Shown here piece after piece: positions 32,655 through 45,085 of a stretch of DNA of 49,164 nucleotides; position 1 is the stretch's first letter; every line of letters begins with the position of its first letter. Source of the DNA: Geopseudomonas sagittaria. Its GTDB lineage: Bacteria; Pseudomonadota; Gammaproteobacteria; Pseudomonadales; Pseudomonadaceae. The stretch is taken from contig NZ_FOXM01000021.1 in NCBI RefSeq assembly GCF_900115715.1, forward strand, positions 1 to 49,164, in the 5' to 3' direction. The translations under genes and the position numbers were made by a program. Under the pieces are notes generated by a model. That model had not been told where the DNA came from. It saw only the letters and a list, made by a program, of their open reading frames with translations, and made no database searches.

Positions 32655-34325
32655 TCAGGCCTTGTTCATGGCCGCTTCGATCTTGCGGTTAATGTACCAC
32701 TGCTGGGCGATGGAGAGGACGTTGTTGACCACCCAGTACAGCACCAGACCGGCGGGGAACCACAGGAAGAAGAAGGTGAAGATGATCGGCATCAGCTTCA
32801 TCACCCGCGCCTGCATGGGATCCGGCGGCGTCGGGTTGAGGGTCTGCTGGAAGAACATGGTGGCGCCCATGATGATCGGCAGGATGAAGTACGGATCCTT
32901 GATCGACAGGTCGACGATCCAGCCCAGCCACGGCGCCTGGCGGATTTCCACGCTTTCCAGCAGGGTCCAGTACAGGGCGAGGAACACCGGCATCTGCACC
33001 AGGATCGGCAGGCAGCCGCCCAGCGGATTGATCTTCTCCTTCTTGTACAACTCCATCATGCCCTGGGACATCTTCTGGCGATCGTCGCCGTACTGCTCCT
33101 TCAGGGCCTGCAGCTTGGGCGCCACTGCGCGCATGCGCGCCATGGACTTGTAGCTGGCTGCCGACAGCGGGAAGAACGCCAGCTTGATCAGCACGGTGAG
33201 GACGATGATCGACCAGCCCCAGTTGCCGAGGATGCTGTGGATAACCTGCAGCAGCCAGAAGATCGGCTGGGCGATGAACCACAGGAAGCCGTAGTCGACG
33301 GTCAGTTCGAGACCCGGCGACAGCGCCTCGAGCTTGTCCTGGGATTTCGGACCGGCGTACAGGGTGGCGCTGGTTTCGGCGCTGGCGCCGGCGGCCACGT
33401 TCAGCTGCGGACCGACGAAGCCGATGATGTAGTTGCCCTGGCTGTCCTTGCGGGTGCTGACCTGGTTGGTGTCGTCCTTGCTCGGCACCCAGGCGGTGAC
33501 GAAGTAGTGCTGCAGCCAGGCGACCCAGCCGCCCTGCACGGTTTCGCGCAGGTTCGCGTCGTCCATGTCGCCCATCGGGACTTTCTTGTACGGCTCGTCG
33601 GCCGTCCACAGTGCGGCACCCAGGTAGGTGGCCATGCCGGTGGCGCTGGTCTGCGACGGATCGCCGCTGGCGTCGCGTTTGAGCTGGGCGAACAGGTTGC
33701 CGTTCCACGGCTTGTCGCTGTGGTTGGCGATGCGATGGCTGACCGCGAAGGCATAGTCGCCGCGCTTGAAGCTGAAGCGCTTGACGTAGTCGACGCCGGC
33801 CTCGCTGAACTTCAGCTCGACCACCAGCTCATCCTGGCCGTCGGCCAGGCGGTACTGCTGCTTTTCTGCGCTGTACAGCGGACGACCGCTGGCACGGGCA
33901 TCCGGACCGTCGCCGACCAGACCGCTCTGGGCGATGTAGGTGCGCTCGTTGCCGTTGTCGAACAGGGCGAACGGCACGTCGCGGTTCTGCAGGCTGCGCG
34001 GGTAGGCCGGCAGCGCCAGCTGCACCACGTCGCCGCCCTGCGGATCGATGGCCAGCTTGAGCACATCGGTTTCCACCTGAATCAGCGCACGGCCGGTGGC
34101 GGCGACCTGGCTGGCCGGTTCGTTCTGCTGGTTGCTGGCGCTGGGCACGTCGGCGCTGCCGTTGCCCTGGGCCTCGCCGGTAGGCAGCGACTGCGACTGC
34201 GCGGCGGTGCTGGCCACCGCCTGCGGCGGCATCTGCGGCTGGCCGTAGTCCTCGTTCCACTTGAGAACCATGATGTAAGACACGACTGCCAGAGCGACGA
34301 TCAGTATCGAGCGTTGAATGTCCAT
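32655..34325 (-). CDS. yidC: Membrane protein insertase YidC
   Basis: 556-aa inner-membrane insertase that works with and without SecYEG. The N-terminal signal-anchor helix is ILIVALAVVSYIMVLKW, followed by a large periplasmic beta domain (about 60-340). The C-terminal conserved insertase core contains GWSIIVLTVLIKLAFFPLSAASYKSMARM, then several helices to the end. ATG 34325 (MDIQRSILIVALAVV) fits the family; the longer frame is not supported. It is 4 bases after yidD. Confidence 0.97.
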   Translation of the reverse strand: MDIQRSILIVALAVVSYIMVLKWNEDYGQPQMPPQAVASTAAQSQSLPTGEAQGNGSADVPSASNQQNEPASQVAATGRALIQVETDVLKLAIDPQGGDVVQLALPAYPRSLQNRDVPFALFDNGNERTYIAQSGLVGDGPDARASGRPLYSAEKQQYRLADGQDELVVELKFSEAGVDYVKRFSFKRGDYAFAVSHRIANHSDKPWNGNLFAQLKRDASGDPSQTSATGMATYLGAALWTADEPYKKVPMGDMDDANLRETVQGGWVAWLQHYFVTAWVPSKDDTNQVSTRKDSQGNYIIGFVGPQLNVAAGASAETSATLYAGPKSQDKLEALSPGLELTVDYGFLWFIAQPIFWLLQVIHSILGNWGWSIIVLTVLIKLAFFPLSAASYKSMARMRAVAPKLQALKEQYGDDRQKMSQGMMELYKKEKINPLGGCLPILVQMPVFLALYWTLLESVEIRQAPWLGWIVDLSIKDPYFILPIIMGATMFFQQTLNPTPPDPMQARVMKLMPIIFTFFFLWFPAGLVLYWVVNNVLSIAQQWYINRKIEAAMNKA

Positions 34326-34329
34326 GATT

Positions 34330-34575
34330 TTATTCGGCCATCGATGAGGGTCGGGACGTACGGGAAGCTGGCACCGGGTCATAACCACCGGCATGCCAGG
34401 GGTGGCAGCGGGACAGCCGACGCAGGGTCAGCCAGCCACCACGAGCAAAGCCATGCGCACTGATGGCTTCGTGGGCGTAGCAGGAGCAGCTGGGATAGAA
34501 GCGGCAGCGACTGGCCATCAGGGGACTGATGGCATAGCGATAGAACTGGATCAGGGCGAGGGCCAGTTTACGCAT
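34330..34575 (-). CDS. yidD: Membrane protein insertion efficiency factor YidD
   Basis: 81-aa small amphipathic protein. It has the family hallmarks [42 protein letters not shown] and GGYDPVP, including the conserved cysteines. It assists YidC-mediated membrane insertion and sits between rnpA and yidC as in most bacteria. It overlaps rnpA by 8 bases. Confidence 0.95.
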   Translation of the reverse strand: MRKLALALIQFYRYAISPLMASRCRFYPSCSCYAHEAISAHGFARGGWLTLRRLSRCHPWHAGGYDPVPASRTSRPSSMAE

Positions 34576-34972
34576 GGGATCCGTCGGCCAGGGGCTGTTC
34601 GGGGCGGGCTTGCGGCGCAGGCCGGCTGCGTGCCAGGCGTTTCCAGAGCTTGGCGAACTGCTGGTGCAATTCGGGATTGTCCAGATCGCCGAGACCCTTG
34701 CGCGCGACCATCACGATATCCAGACCGGCGAGCATCTCCTGATGCAGACGGAAGGAATCGCGGATGAGGCGCTTCAGGCGATTGCGCTCGACGGCAAGCT
34801 TGACGCTCTTCTTGCCGATCACCAGGCCGAGGCGTGGATGATCGAGGCCGTTTTCACGGGCCAGCAGCAGAACGGACTTGCCGGGAGCCTTGCCGGTGGG
34901 GGAGTCGAAGACTGCCGTGAATTGTCGGGACGTGAGCAGACGCTTGTCCCGGCCGAAACTCCGACTCACCAC
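34568..34972 (-). CDS. rnpA: Ribonuclease P protein component
   Basis: 134-aa basic protein that supports the RNase P ribozyme in 5' tRNA maturation. The RNR motif is [15 protein letters not shown], and the start is [22 protein letters not shown] codon at 34972 is used as start; a second GTG follows directly. The C-terminal proline/arginine-rich tail overlaps yidD. It lies 13 bases after rpmH. Confidence 0.96.
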   Translation of the reverse strand: MVSRSFGRDKRLLTSRQFTAVFDSPTGKAPGKSVLLLARENGLDHPRLGLVIGKKSVKLAVERNRLKRLIRDSFRLHQEMLAGLDIVMVARKGLGDLDNPELHQQFAKLWKRLARSRPAPQARPEQPLADGSHA

Positions 34973-34985
34973 CCGTTCCGGGCAA

Positions 34986-35123
34986 TCAGACTGTGGTCAG
35001 ACGCTTGCGGCCCTTGGCGCGGCGACGCGACAGGACTGCACGACCGTTCTTGGTTGCCATGCGCGCACGGAAGCCGTGGGTGCGGGCGCGCTTCAGATTG
35101 CTGGGCTGAAAGGTGCGTTTCAT
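34986..35123 (-). CDS. rpmH: 50S ribosomal protein L34
   Basis: 45-aa very basic ribosomal protein: [18 protein letters not shown], then [25 protein letters not shown]. It is clearly L34, with one residue more than the commonest 44-aa length. First gene of the rpmH-rnpA-yidD-yidC-mnmE leftward group, with a good promoter upstream. Confidence 0.97.
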   Translation of the reverse strand: MKRTFQPSNLKRARTHGFRARMATKNGRAVLSRRRAKGRKRLTTV

Positions 35124-35183
35124 TGGTCATTTACCTAGTGATCACAGGGACCCGGAAGGGGTCCGCAGTTAAAGAGACCGGCG

Positions 35184-35212
35184 ATTCTAGAGAAAGCGGC
35201 GGCGTAGGTCAA
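35184..35212 (-). promoter_or_regulatory. rpmH operon promoter
   Basis: Minus strand: -35 TTGACC (35207-35212), 17-base spacer, -10 TAGAAT (35184-35189), giving a start about 55 bases upstream of rpmH. Position at the left edge of oriC matches the divergent rpmH/dnaA promoter layout of Pseudomonas. Confidence 0.82.
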
Positions 35213-35236
35213 TTTCCAACCAGCAGGTTGCCACGC

Positions 35237-35699
35237 TAATCCACAGGCCTTCCTGAGCGCCTGGTGTCGCTCCTGCACGTGGCGGCGGTCATTCTCTGCG
35301 GGTCGAGGAGGTCCGAGTGAGCGGATCGGTCCGACGCGGCTTTTCCCTTGTGCACAAACAACATAAACGAAGAAAGATTCTTAAAAGATCGTTTTGGTAA
35401 TGATATATACACAGCCCGTTTTCTGTGGATAACCATGCGCAGCCCTTTATCCACAAGGCTTTGCCGGAAGCAAAAGGTTGTCGAGAAGGTGGGCTGCGGG
35501 TGTGTGGGTCCGTGGGGAAAGCTGGGGATGAAAGGCATTTTTATCCACAGGCGGATTGTCGACCAAGTTTTCCCAAGGGCTCCGGGAGCTTTTGCAGGCC
35601 GGTTATCCACATGGCTTGGAGAACCTCGGGCCTTGTCGGCGGAGAAAGCGTGAATTTGCTCCTGCAACAGATGCAGGAGCTGACTCGCCATGTGGATAA
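35237..35699. other. oriC: oriC, chromosomal replication origin
   Basis: The noncoding rpmH-dnaA interval holds five perfect DnaA boxes (TTATCCACA or its complement): 35424-35432, 35447-35455, 35541-35549, 35603-35611 and 35691-35699. A one-mismatch box is at 35237-35245. An AT-rich tract at about 35340-35420 (cataaacgaagaaagattctt, gatatata) is a plausible unwinding element. rpmH and dnaA flank it as in known Pseudomonas origins. The box nearest dnaA (35691) could also mediate dnaA autoregulation. Confidence 0.93.
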
Positions 35700-35770
35700 C
35701 TTTGCGGCGCGCCGCTACAATGCGTCCTTTGCCCTGTCTATCAAGACGCTTTCCTAGCGAGGGAAACCGA

Positions 35771-37240
35771 GTGTCCGTGGAACTGTGGCAGCAATGCGTG
35801 GAGGTCCTGCGCGATGAGCTGCCTTCCCAGCAATTCAACACCTGGATCCGTCCGCTGCAGGTCGAGACGCACGGCGACGAGTTGCGCGTGTACGCGCCCA
35901 ACCGTTTCGTGCTCGACTGGGTCAACGAGAAGTACATCGGTCGCCTGCTCGAGCTGATGGGCGAGCGCGGCAACGGCCAGATGCCGGCGCTGTCGCTGCT
36001 GATCGGCAGCAAGCGGCCGGCCGCGCCCCGCCCGGCGCCCGCCGCGCCGAGCGCGCAGGTGGCCCAGGTGGCGTCGGCGCCGATGTTCGAGCCGACGGCG
36101 GCCGACAGCGCCGTGGCCAGCGCCGAATCAGCGGCGGCGAGCAAGGCGGTGACCGAGGTGCAGAGCGCGCCGCTGGTGCGCACCGAGCGCACCGTGCAGG
36201 TCGAGGGCGGCCTGAAACACACCAGCTACCTGAACCGCAACTTCACCTTCGAGAACTTCGTCGAGGGCAAGTCCAACCAGCTGGCGCGCGCCGCCGCCTG
36301 GCAGGTGGCCGACAACCCCAAGCACGGCTACAACCCGCTGTTCCTGTATGGCGGCGTCGGCCTCGGCAAGACCCACCTGATGCACGCGGTGGGCAACCAC
36401 CTGCTGAAGAAGAACCCGAATGCCAAGGTGGTCTACCTGCATTCCGAGCGCTTCGTCGCCGACATGGTCAAGGCCCTGCAGCTCAACGCGATCAACGACT
36501 TCAAGCGCTTCTACCGCTCGGTGGACGCCCTGCTGATCGACGACATCCAGTTCTTCGCCCGCAAGGAGCGCTCCCAGGAGGAGTTCTTCCACACCTTCAA
36601 CGCCCTGCTCGAGGGCGGCCAGCAGGTGATCCTCACCAGCGACCGCTACCCCAAGGAGATCGAGGGCCTGGAAGAGCGCCTGAAGTCGCGCTTCGGCTGG
36701 GGCCTGACCGTCGCGGTCGAGCCGCCGGAGCTGGAAACCCGCGTGGCGATCCTGATGAAGAAGGCCGAGCAGGCCAAGGTCGACCTGCCGCACGACGCCG
36801 CCTTCTTCATCGCCCAGCGCATCCGCTCCAACGTGCGCGAGCTGGAAGGCTCGCTCAAAAGGGTGATCGCCCACGCCCACTTCACCGGCAGCGAGATCAG
36901 CATCGAGCTGGTGCGCGAGTCGCTCAAGGACCTGCTCGCCCTGCAGGACAAGCTGGTCAGCATCGACAACATCCAGCGCACTGTGGCCGAGTACTACAAG
37001 ATCAAGATCGCCGATCTGCTGTCCAAGCGCCGCTCGCGCTCGGTGGCGCGTCCGCGCCAGGTGGCCATGGCCCTGTCCAAGGAACTGACCAACCACAGCC
37101 TGCCGGAAATCGGCGATGCCTTCGGCGGTCGCGACCACACCACCGTGCTGCACGCCTGCCGCAAGATCGCCGAACTTCGCGAGCAAGATGCCGACATTCG
37201 CGAAGACTACAAGAACCTGCTGCGTACCCTGACCACCTGA
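35771..37240 (+). CDS. dnaA: Chromosomal replication initiator DnaA
   Basis: 489-aa AAA+ protein that opens oriC. Domain I starts [23 protein letters not shown] variable proline/alanine-rich linker covers about residues 80-150. The AAA+ domain has Walker [10 protein letters not shown] and Walker [10 protein letters not shown]. The C-terminal DNA-binding domain has the DnaA signature [15 protein letters not shown]. The start is GTG at 35771, giving the conserved N-terminus; an in-frame upstream extension runs through a DnaA box and is not credible. Confidence 0.98.
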   Translation: MSVELWQQCVEVLRDELPSQQFNTWIRPLQVETHGDELRVYAPNRFVLDWVNEKYIGRLLELMGERGNGQMPALSLLIGSKRPAAPRPAPAAPSAQVAQVASAPMFEPTAADSAVASAESAAASKAVTEVQSAPLVRTERTVQVEGGLKHTSYLNRNFTFENFVEGKSNQLARAAAWQVADNPKHGYNPLFLYGGVGLGKTHLMHAVGNHLLKKNPNAKVVYLHSERFVADMVKALQLNAINDFKRFYRSVDALLIDDIQFFARKERSQEEFFHTFNALLEGGQQVILTSDRYPKEIEGLEERLKSRFGWGLTVAVEPPELETRVAILMKKAEQAKVDLPHDAAFFIAQRIRSNVRELEGSLKRVIAHAHFTGSEISIELVRESLKDLLALQDKLVSIDNIQRTVAEYYKIKIADLLSKRRSRSVARPRQVAMALSKELTNHSLPEIGDAFGGRDHTTVLHACRKIAELREQDADIREDYKNLLRTLTT

Positions 37241-37271
37241 CGGGCGCGCCTCCAGAGGCCAAGGACTCAAG

Positions 37272-38375
37272 ATGCATTTCACCATTCAACGCGAAGCCCT
37301 GCTCAAGCCGCTGCAACTGGTCGCCGGTGTCGTCGAACGCCGGCAGACCCTGCCGGTGCTGTCCAACGTGCTGCTGGTGGTACAGGGCCAGCAGCTGTCG
37401 CTGACCGGCACCGACCTCGAGGTCGAGCTGGTCGGTCGCGTGCAGCTCGAAGAGCCGGCCGAAGCCGGCGAGATCACCGTGCCGGCGCGCAAGCTGATGG
37501 ACATCTGCAAGAGCCTGCCCAGCGACGCGCTGGTCGACATCCGCGTCGACGAGCAGAAACTGCTGATCAAGGCCGGGCGCAGCCGCTTCAGCCTGTCCAC
37601 CCTGCCGGCCAACGACTTCCCCTCGGTGGAGGAAAGCCAGGGTTCGCTGACCTTCGCCGTGGCGCAGAGCAAGCTGCGCCGGCTGATCGAGCGCACCAGC
37701 TTCGCCATGGCCCAGCAGGACGTGCGCTACTACCTCAACGGCCTGCTGCTGGAGGTCAACGCCGGCCGCCTCAGCGCGGTGGCCACCGACGGCCACCGTC
37801 TGGCGCTGTGCTCGCTGGAGGCCGGCATCGAAGCGGCCGACAAGCACCAGGTCATCGTGCCGCGCAAGGGCATCCTCGAGCTGGCACGCCTGCTGACCGC
37901 GCCGGACGAGGCGATCAGCATCGTCCTCGGTCAGCACCACATCCGCGCCACCACCGGCGAGTTCACCTTCACCTCCAAGCTGGTCGACGGCAAGTTCCCC
38001 GATTATCAGCGCGTATTGCCGCGCAATGGCGACAAGCTGGTCGTCGGTGACCGCCAGGCCCTGCGCGAGGCGTTCAGCCGCACGGCGATCCTCTCCAACG
38101 AGAAGTACCGCGGCATCCGCCTGCAGCTGAGCAACGGCCAGCTGAAGATCCAGGCCAACAACCCGGAGCAGGAAGAGGCCGAGGAAGAGGTGCAGGTCAA
38201 CTACTTCGGCGACGCCCTGGAGGTCGGTTTCAACGTCAGCTACCTGCTCGACGTGCTCGGCGTGATGACCGCCGACCAGGTGCGCATCACCCTCGCCGAT
38301 GCCAACAGCAGCGCCCTGCTGCAGGAAGCCGACAACGACGATTCGTCCTACGTCGTGATGCCGATGCGCCTGTGA
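37272..38375 (+). CDS. dnaN: DNA polymerase III beta sliding clamp
   Basis: 367-aa ring-forming processivity clamp. The start MHFTIQREALLKPLQLVAGVVERRQTLPVLSN and the end SYVVMPMRL are the family's. Three repeated clamp folds and the usual length are present. It lies 31 bases after dnaA in the same direction, so it is likely co-transcribed. Confidence 0.98.
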   Translation: MHFTIQREALLKPLQLVAGVVERRQTLPVLSNVLLVVQGQQLSLTGTDLEVELVGRVQLEEPAEAGEITVPARKLMDICKSLPSDALVDIRVDEQKLLIKAGRSRFSLSTLPANDFPSVEESQGSLTFAVAQSKLRRLIERTSFAMAQQDVRYYLNGLLLEVNAGRLSAVATDGHRLALCSLEAGIEAADKHQVIVPRKGILELARLLTAPDEAISIVLGQHHIRATTGEFTFTSKLVDGKFPDYQRVLPRNGDKLVVGDRQALREAFSRTAILSNEKYRGIRLQLSNGQLKIQANNPEQEEAEEEVQVNYFGDALEVGFNVSYLLDVLGVMTADQVRITLADANSSALLQEADNDDSSYVVMPMRL

Positions 38376-38392
38376 CCGAGTCGAGCGGATCC

Positions 38393-38476
38393 TGTGGATA
38401 AGATGTGGATGCACCCGCCACAGGGTCTGCCCCGCCACGGACTGTGCCGCATGTGGGTCGACAACCTTGTGGATAA
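38393..38476. other. DnaA boxes in the dnaN-recF gap
   Basis: Two perfect TGTGGATAA boxes (38393-38401 and 38468-38476) lie in the 152-base noncoding gap, with further TGTGGAT partial copies between. They could bind DnaA and control recF-gyrB transcription or help titration. Confidence 0.7.
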
Positions 38477-38527
38477 CCTTGTGCACAAGCTGTCAGCTGC
38501 CCTTGTCTCCGCTTCTGGCGGCTGTCC

Positions 38528-42045
<3,518 letters not shown>

Positions 42046-42055
42046 CAGCAAAATC

Positions 42056-42078
42056 TGTGGATAACCCGGTTATCCACA
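42056..42078. other. Inverted pair of perfect DnaA boxes after gyrB
   Basis: TGTGGATAA (42056-42064), five bases, TTATCCACA (42070-42078). Both boxes are perfect and face each other 10 bases after the gyrB stop, forming a palindrome directly in front of the terminator. Confidence 0.8.
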
Positions 42079-42088
42079 GGTGAGGCAG

Positions 42089-42127
42089 ACAAAACCCCCG
42101 GCGGACTCGGTTCGCCGGGGGTTTTGT
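42089..42127 (+). terminator. gyrB operon terminator
   Basis: A 15-base perfect stem, ACAAAACCCCCGGCG paired with CGCCGGGGGTTTTGT, with a 9-base loop, runs directly into a T-rich tail (TTTTAC). It ends the dnaA-dnaN-recF-gyrB run. Confidence 0.93.
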
Positions 42128-42206
42128 TTTACTGAGCGGCGAATGGGCTCAAGTAGCGGTCCGATGCTGCCGAAACTGTGGGTAACTCTTGGAGAAAGCG
42201 CTAGCT

Positions 42207-42455
42207 ATGGACAACATGAACGACGCCAGCCAGTTGGGCGCCCGCGTGCTGGTCGACGCGGCCGGGCTGAGCCTGCCCGACAGCAGGGCTGTGGATATGT
42301 CGCTGCGGGCCAGCGTGGTCTTTGCGCTGAGGGTCTACAACGCGCAGATTCTCGAGGGCCAGTTGCGGTCGCATATCGCCATGGCGCTGACGGCGCAGAC
42401 CGTGGGCCAGGTGCGCCGGATCATTGCGGCGGCCGATCGGCTGTTGCGCCGCTGA
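42207..42455 (+). CDS. Small hypothetical protein
   Basis: 82-aa frame starting MDNMNDASQLGARVLVDAAGL, with no family recognised. The composition is helical, alanine/leucine/arginine-rich, with a basic C-terminus (RIIAAADRLLRR), no membrane helix and no signal peptide. The start is uncertain: ATG 42207 or 42216, or TTG 42189, with GGAG at 42191-42194 slightly far from the ATGs. It lies alone between the gyrB terminator and the convergent zapE, and GC-rich third positions suggest real coding. Confidence 0.6.
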   Translation: MDNMNDASQLGARVLVDAAGLSLPDSRAVDMSLRASVVFALRVYNAQILEGQLRSHIAMALTAQTVGQVRRIIAAADRLLRR

Positions 42456-42469
42456 AGCCGGCGCAGAGG

Positions 42470-43612
42470 TTATCCACAGCGGTCGCCGAACCGCGCCAGC
42501 TGCATCTCCCGCAGCCGGCTCAGGGTGCGGCGGAACGGGAATTCCAGATAGCCTTCTGTGTATAACTCTTCCAGCGGCACGGCGGCCTCCAGGTACAGCG
42601 GCACGCGGCGGTCGTAGCATTCGTCGACCAGGGCGATGAAGCGGCGCACGCTGTCGTCGTGGACGGCCAGCGCCGGCAGCTGGCGGTCGCCGGCGACCAC
42701 CCGTTCGCTGCCGTCCTCGGTGCCGCGGGCAATCTTCGCCGCGCGTTGCCGGCCGCCGAGGCGCGGTACGTCGCCGAGCAGGATGGCGCTGAAGCGGTCG
42801 CACAGGGCGACGAAGTCGAAGGCCGACAGCGGTTGCTCGCACAGCTCGGCATAGCGGCACCAGACCACCGTGGTGCTGTGCTGCACGGCGGCGATGCGCC
42901 GCCGGCCCAGTTCGATGGGCGCCGTGGATAGCGGCTGGCCCGCGCTCAGGCGGTCGAATACCGTGCGCAGGGCGCTGCTCCCGGCCGGGTCGGCGATCCA
43001 GTAGCGCGGCTGCGGCGCGCCGGGGTGCAGGCGGTGGTCCTGGCCGCCGTCGACGGCGAGCGCCTGCATGTGCTGCTGGATGGCGGCAATCGCCGGCAGG
43101 AAGCGCTCGCGGTTGAAGCCGTCGGCATACAGCTGCTCGGGCGGCTGGTTGGAGGTGGCGACCACCGTCACCCCGGCGGCGAAGATCGCCTGCAGCAGCG
43201 GGCCGAGCAGCATGGCGTCGCCGATGTCGCTGACGAACAGCTCGTCGAAGCACAGCACGCGCACTTCCGCCGCCAGTTCGCCGGCCAGCGCCTGCAGCGG
43301 CTCCGGCGTACCGGTGAGCTGGAACAGGCGGCGGTGCACCCAGCGCATGAAATGGTGGAAGTGCTGGCGCCGCGCCGGGATGCGCAGGCTGTGGTGGAAG
43401 CGGTCCATCAGCCAGGTCTTGCCGCGCCCGACCGGCCCCCACAGGTACACCCCGCGCGGCGGCGCCAGCGGATCAAACCGCCGGTGCAGGGCCTGGTGGC
43501 AGGCTTCCAGCCGCTGTACGGCCTGCCATTGCGCCGCATCGGCGACGAAGCCGTGCTGGTCGATGGCCTGCTGGTAGGCGACCAGGGGCGAGACGACATC
43601 CGGGGTGTTCAC
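42470..43612 (-). CDS. zapE: Cell division protein ZapE (AFG1-like ATPase)
   Basis: 380-aa AAA-type ATPase that associates with the Z-ring. Walker A is GVYLWGPVGRGKTWLMDRFH (about residues 54-73), with HFHHFMRWVHRRL, Walker B VLCFDELFVSDIGDA and the conserved VATSNQPPEQLYADGF. The C-terminal segments YLEAAVPLEELYTEG and RTLSRLREMQ are also family features. The start is a GTG at 43612 that overlaps the upstream cupin stop as GTGA. The paralogue group includes mitochondrial AFG1. Length is near the family norm. Its stop overlaps a perfect DnaA box (42470-42478). Confidence 0.92.
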   Translation of the reverse strand: MNTPDVVSPLVAYQQAIDQHGFVADAAQWQAVQRLEACHQALHRRFDPLAPPRGVYLWGPVGRGKTWLMDRFHHSLRIPARRQHFHHFMRWVHRRLFQLTGTPEPLQALAGELAAEVRVLCFDELFVSDIGDAMLLGPLLQAIFAAGVTVVATSNQPPEQLYADGFNRERFLPAIAAIQQHMQALAVDGGQDHRLHPGAPQPRYWIADPAGSSALRTVFDRLSAGQPLSTAPIELGRRRIAAVQHSTTVVWCRYAELCEQPLSAFDFVALCDRFSAILLGDVPRLGGRQRAAKIARGTEDGSERVVAGDRQLPALAVHDDSVRRFIALVDECYDRRVPLYLEAAVPLEELYTEGYLEFPFRRTLSRLREMQLARFGDRCG

Positions 43613-44001
43613 GGGGCGGGGTTTCCTTGCGGTTCGGCGCGCGCGGCTGGCGACTCGCCCGCCCGCACGGGCGCAGCGGCTTCGCCACAGTGTACCGCCA
43701 GCCACACCGTCGGCTCGCCCGCGGCGGTGGCTTCGACGCGATGGCGCACGCCGGCCGGGATCAGCAGGTGGTCGCCGGGCCGCAGGGCGACGGGGTCGGC
43801 CTGCGGCTCGAGGCGCAGCACGGCACTGCCGCTGAGCAGCAGCACCCATTCGTCCCAAGCCTGGTCGTACCAGAAGCCCGGCGGGCTGGTCTGGCCGTGG
43901 GAGACGATGCGCTCGACCCTGCAGCCGGGCCGGCTGAGCAGGTCGTCGAAGCACTCGCCGCTGCGGGCATCGGGCAGCGGCTGGAACAGATTGGCGGGCA
44001 T
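43609..44001 (-). CDS. Cupin-domain protein
   Basis: 130-aa single cupin beta-barrel. A conserved segment, WDEWVLLLSGSAVLRLE, is followed by ALRPGDHLLIPAGVRHRVEAT with the G-D and P-x-G-x-x-H cupin motif 2. A C-terminal alanine/proline tail is not conserved-looking. ATG 44001 has AGGAG upstream. It lies between a pseudouridine synthase gene (25 bases away) and zapE (4-base overlap), so the three are likely co-transcribed. The ligand or activity is unknown. Confidence 0.82.
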   Translation of the reverse strand: MPANLFQPLPDARSGECFDDLLSRPGCRVERIVSHGQTSPPGFWYDQAWDEWVLLLSGSAVLRLEPQADPVALRPGDHLLIPAGVRHRVEATAAGEPTVWLAVHCGEAAAPVRAGESPAARAEPQGNPAP

Positions 44002-44026
44002 GGCGTGCTCCTGTTGCCGGCAGCGC

Positions 44027-44917
44027 TTACCAGTCGAGCTGCAGGCGGCTGGCAAACGCGCGCTGCTCGCCGCTCAGCGGATCGCGAAAGCGCAGGCCGC
44101 GGGCCAGCAGCTTGAGCGGACGGCGGTAGTCGTCGGCGACGTCGGCCGGCAGCGGCTGGGGATAGAAGGGATCGTTGCAGATCGGTGCGCCGAGGGCGGC
44201 CAGGTGCACGCGCAGCTGGTGCTGCCTGCCGGTGACCGGCTGCAGCGCGTAGCGCCACAGCTCGCCGTTGCGCTCGAGCACCGCCAGTAGCGTCTCGCTG
44301 TTCGGCGTGCCGGGCGCCTCCTGCATGCGGAAGAAGGGTTCGCCGCGCACCATGCGGCTGGTGTGGCGGTACGGGAAGTCGAGCTGCGCCAGCGCCGGGG
44401 CGATCGCCTCGTAGTGCTTGTCGATCTGCCGCTCGCGGAACAGCGCGTGATAGTGGTCGCGGCTGGCCGGGTTGGTGGAGAACAGCACCAGTCCGGCGGT
44501 GTGGCGGTCGATGCGGTGCAGTGGCACCAGCTGCGGATTGCCCAGGCGGCGGGTCAGGCGCGCCAGCAGGGTTTCCTCGACGTAGGGTCCGGAGGGGATC
44601 ACCGGCAGGAAGTGCGGCTTGTCCACCACCAGCAGGTGCTCGTCGAGGTGGAGGATCTCCTCGCTGAAGGGAATCGGCGTCTCCTCCGCCACCTCGCGGA
44701 AATAGTGGATGCGCAGGCCGACCCGGTAGGGATGCGCGGCGTCGAGCGGCGCGCCGTCGCCATCCAGCACCTTGCCGCGCTGCATGCGCGCCAGCCAGGT
44801 GGCGCGGTCGATGGCCGGGAAGTGGTCGCACAGGCAGTCGAGCACCGTGGCCCAGGCGCCCGGCGGCAGGTGCAGGGTGCTCGGGCGCATGACGGCGCTG
44901 GACGACGGAAGGGGCAT
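44027..44917 (-). CDS. RluA-family pseudouridine synthase
   Basis: 296-aa RNA pseudouridine synthase. The catalytic aspartate motif is LVPLHRIDRHTAGLVLFS (HRIDRxTxG). HLLVVDKPHFLPVIPSG lies before it, and PVTGRQHQLRVHLAALGAPI is the conserved C-terminal motif. An N-terminal S4-like region (about 15-70) precedes the catalytic domain. The exact RNA target cannot be told from sequence. The start is ATG 44917, with ATG 44890 as an alternative; neither has a strong ribosome site. Divergent from ald. Confidence 0.88.
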   Translation of the reverse strand: MPLPSSSAVMRPSTLHLPPGAWATVLDCLCDHFPAIDRATWLARMQRGKVLDGDGAPLDAAHPYRVGLRIHYFREVAEETPIPFSEEILHLDEHLLVVDKPHFLPVIPSGPYVEETLLARLTRRLGNPQLVPLHRIDRHTAGLVLFSTNPASRDHYHALFRERQIDKHYEAIAPALAQLDFPYRHTSRMVRGEPFFRMQEAPGTPNSETLLAVLERNGELWRYALQPVTGRQHQLRVHLAALGAPICNDPFYPQPLPADVADDYRRPLKLLARGLRFRDPLSGEQRAFASRLQLDW

Positions 44918-45085
44918 GGCGGCACTCGGGCTGGCGGGTGGGCATGCATTAGGCCGCAGGCGGCCGCCGCCGTCAAAAGCGCGCGACCATTTGCGCGCGG
45001 AGGTTGTACCGCCGTTGGTCGGCGGCGGAGTGCTGGCCCCGTGCTACGCTCAGGAAAAGTCCATGTGCGGCTACGGAGAACTGCC

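Noticed and set aside
35348-35757. Overlapping open frames on the plus strand between rpmH and dnaA
   Set aside because: They cross several DnaA boxes and the AT-rich element of oriC, and none starts with a ribosome site or resembles a protein.
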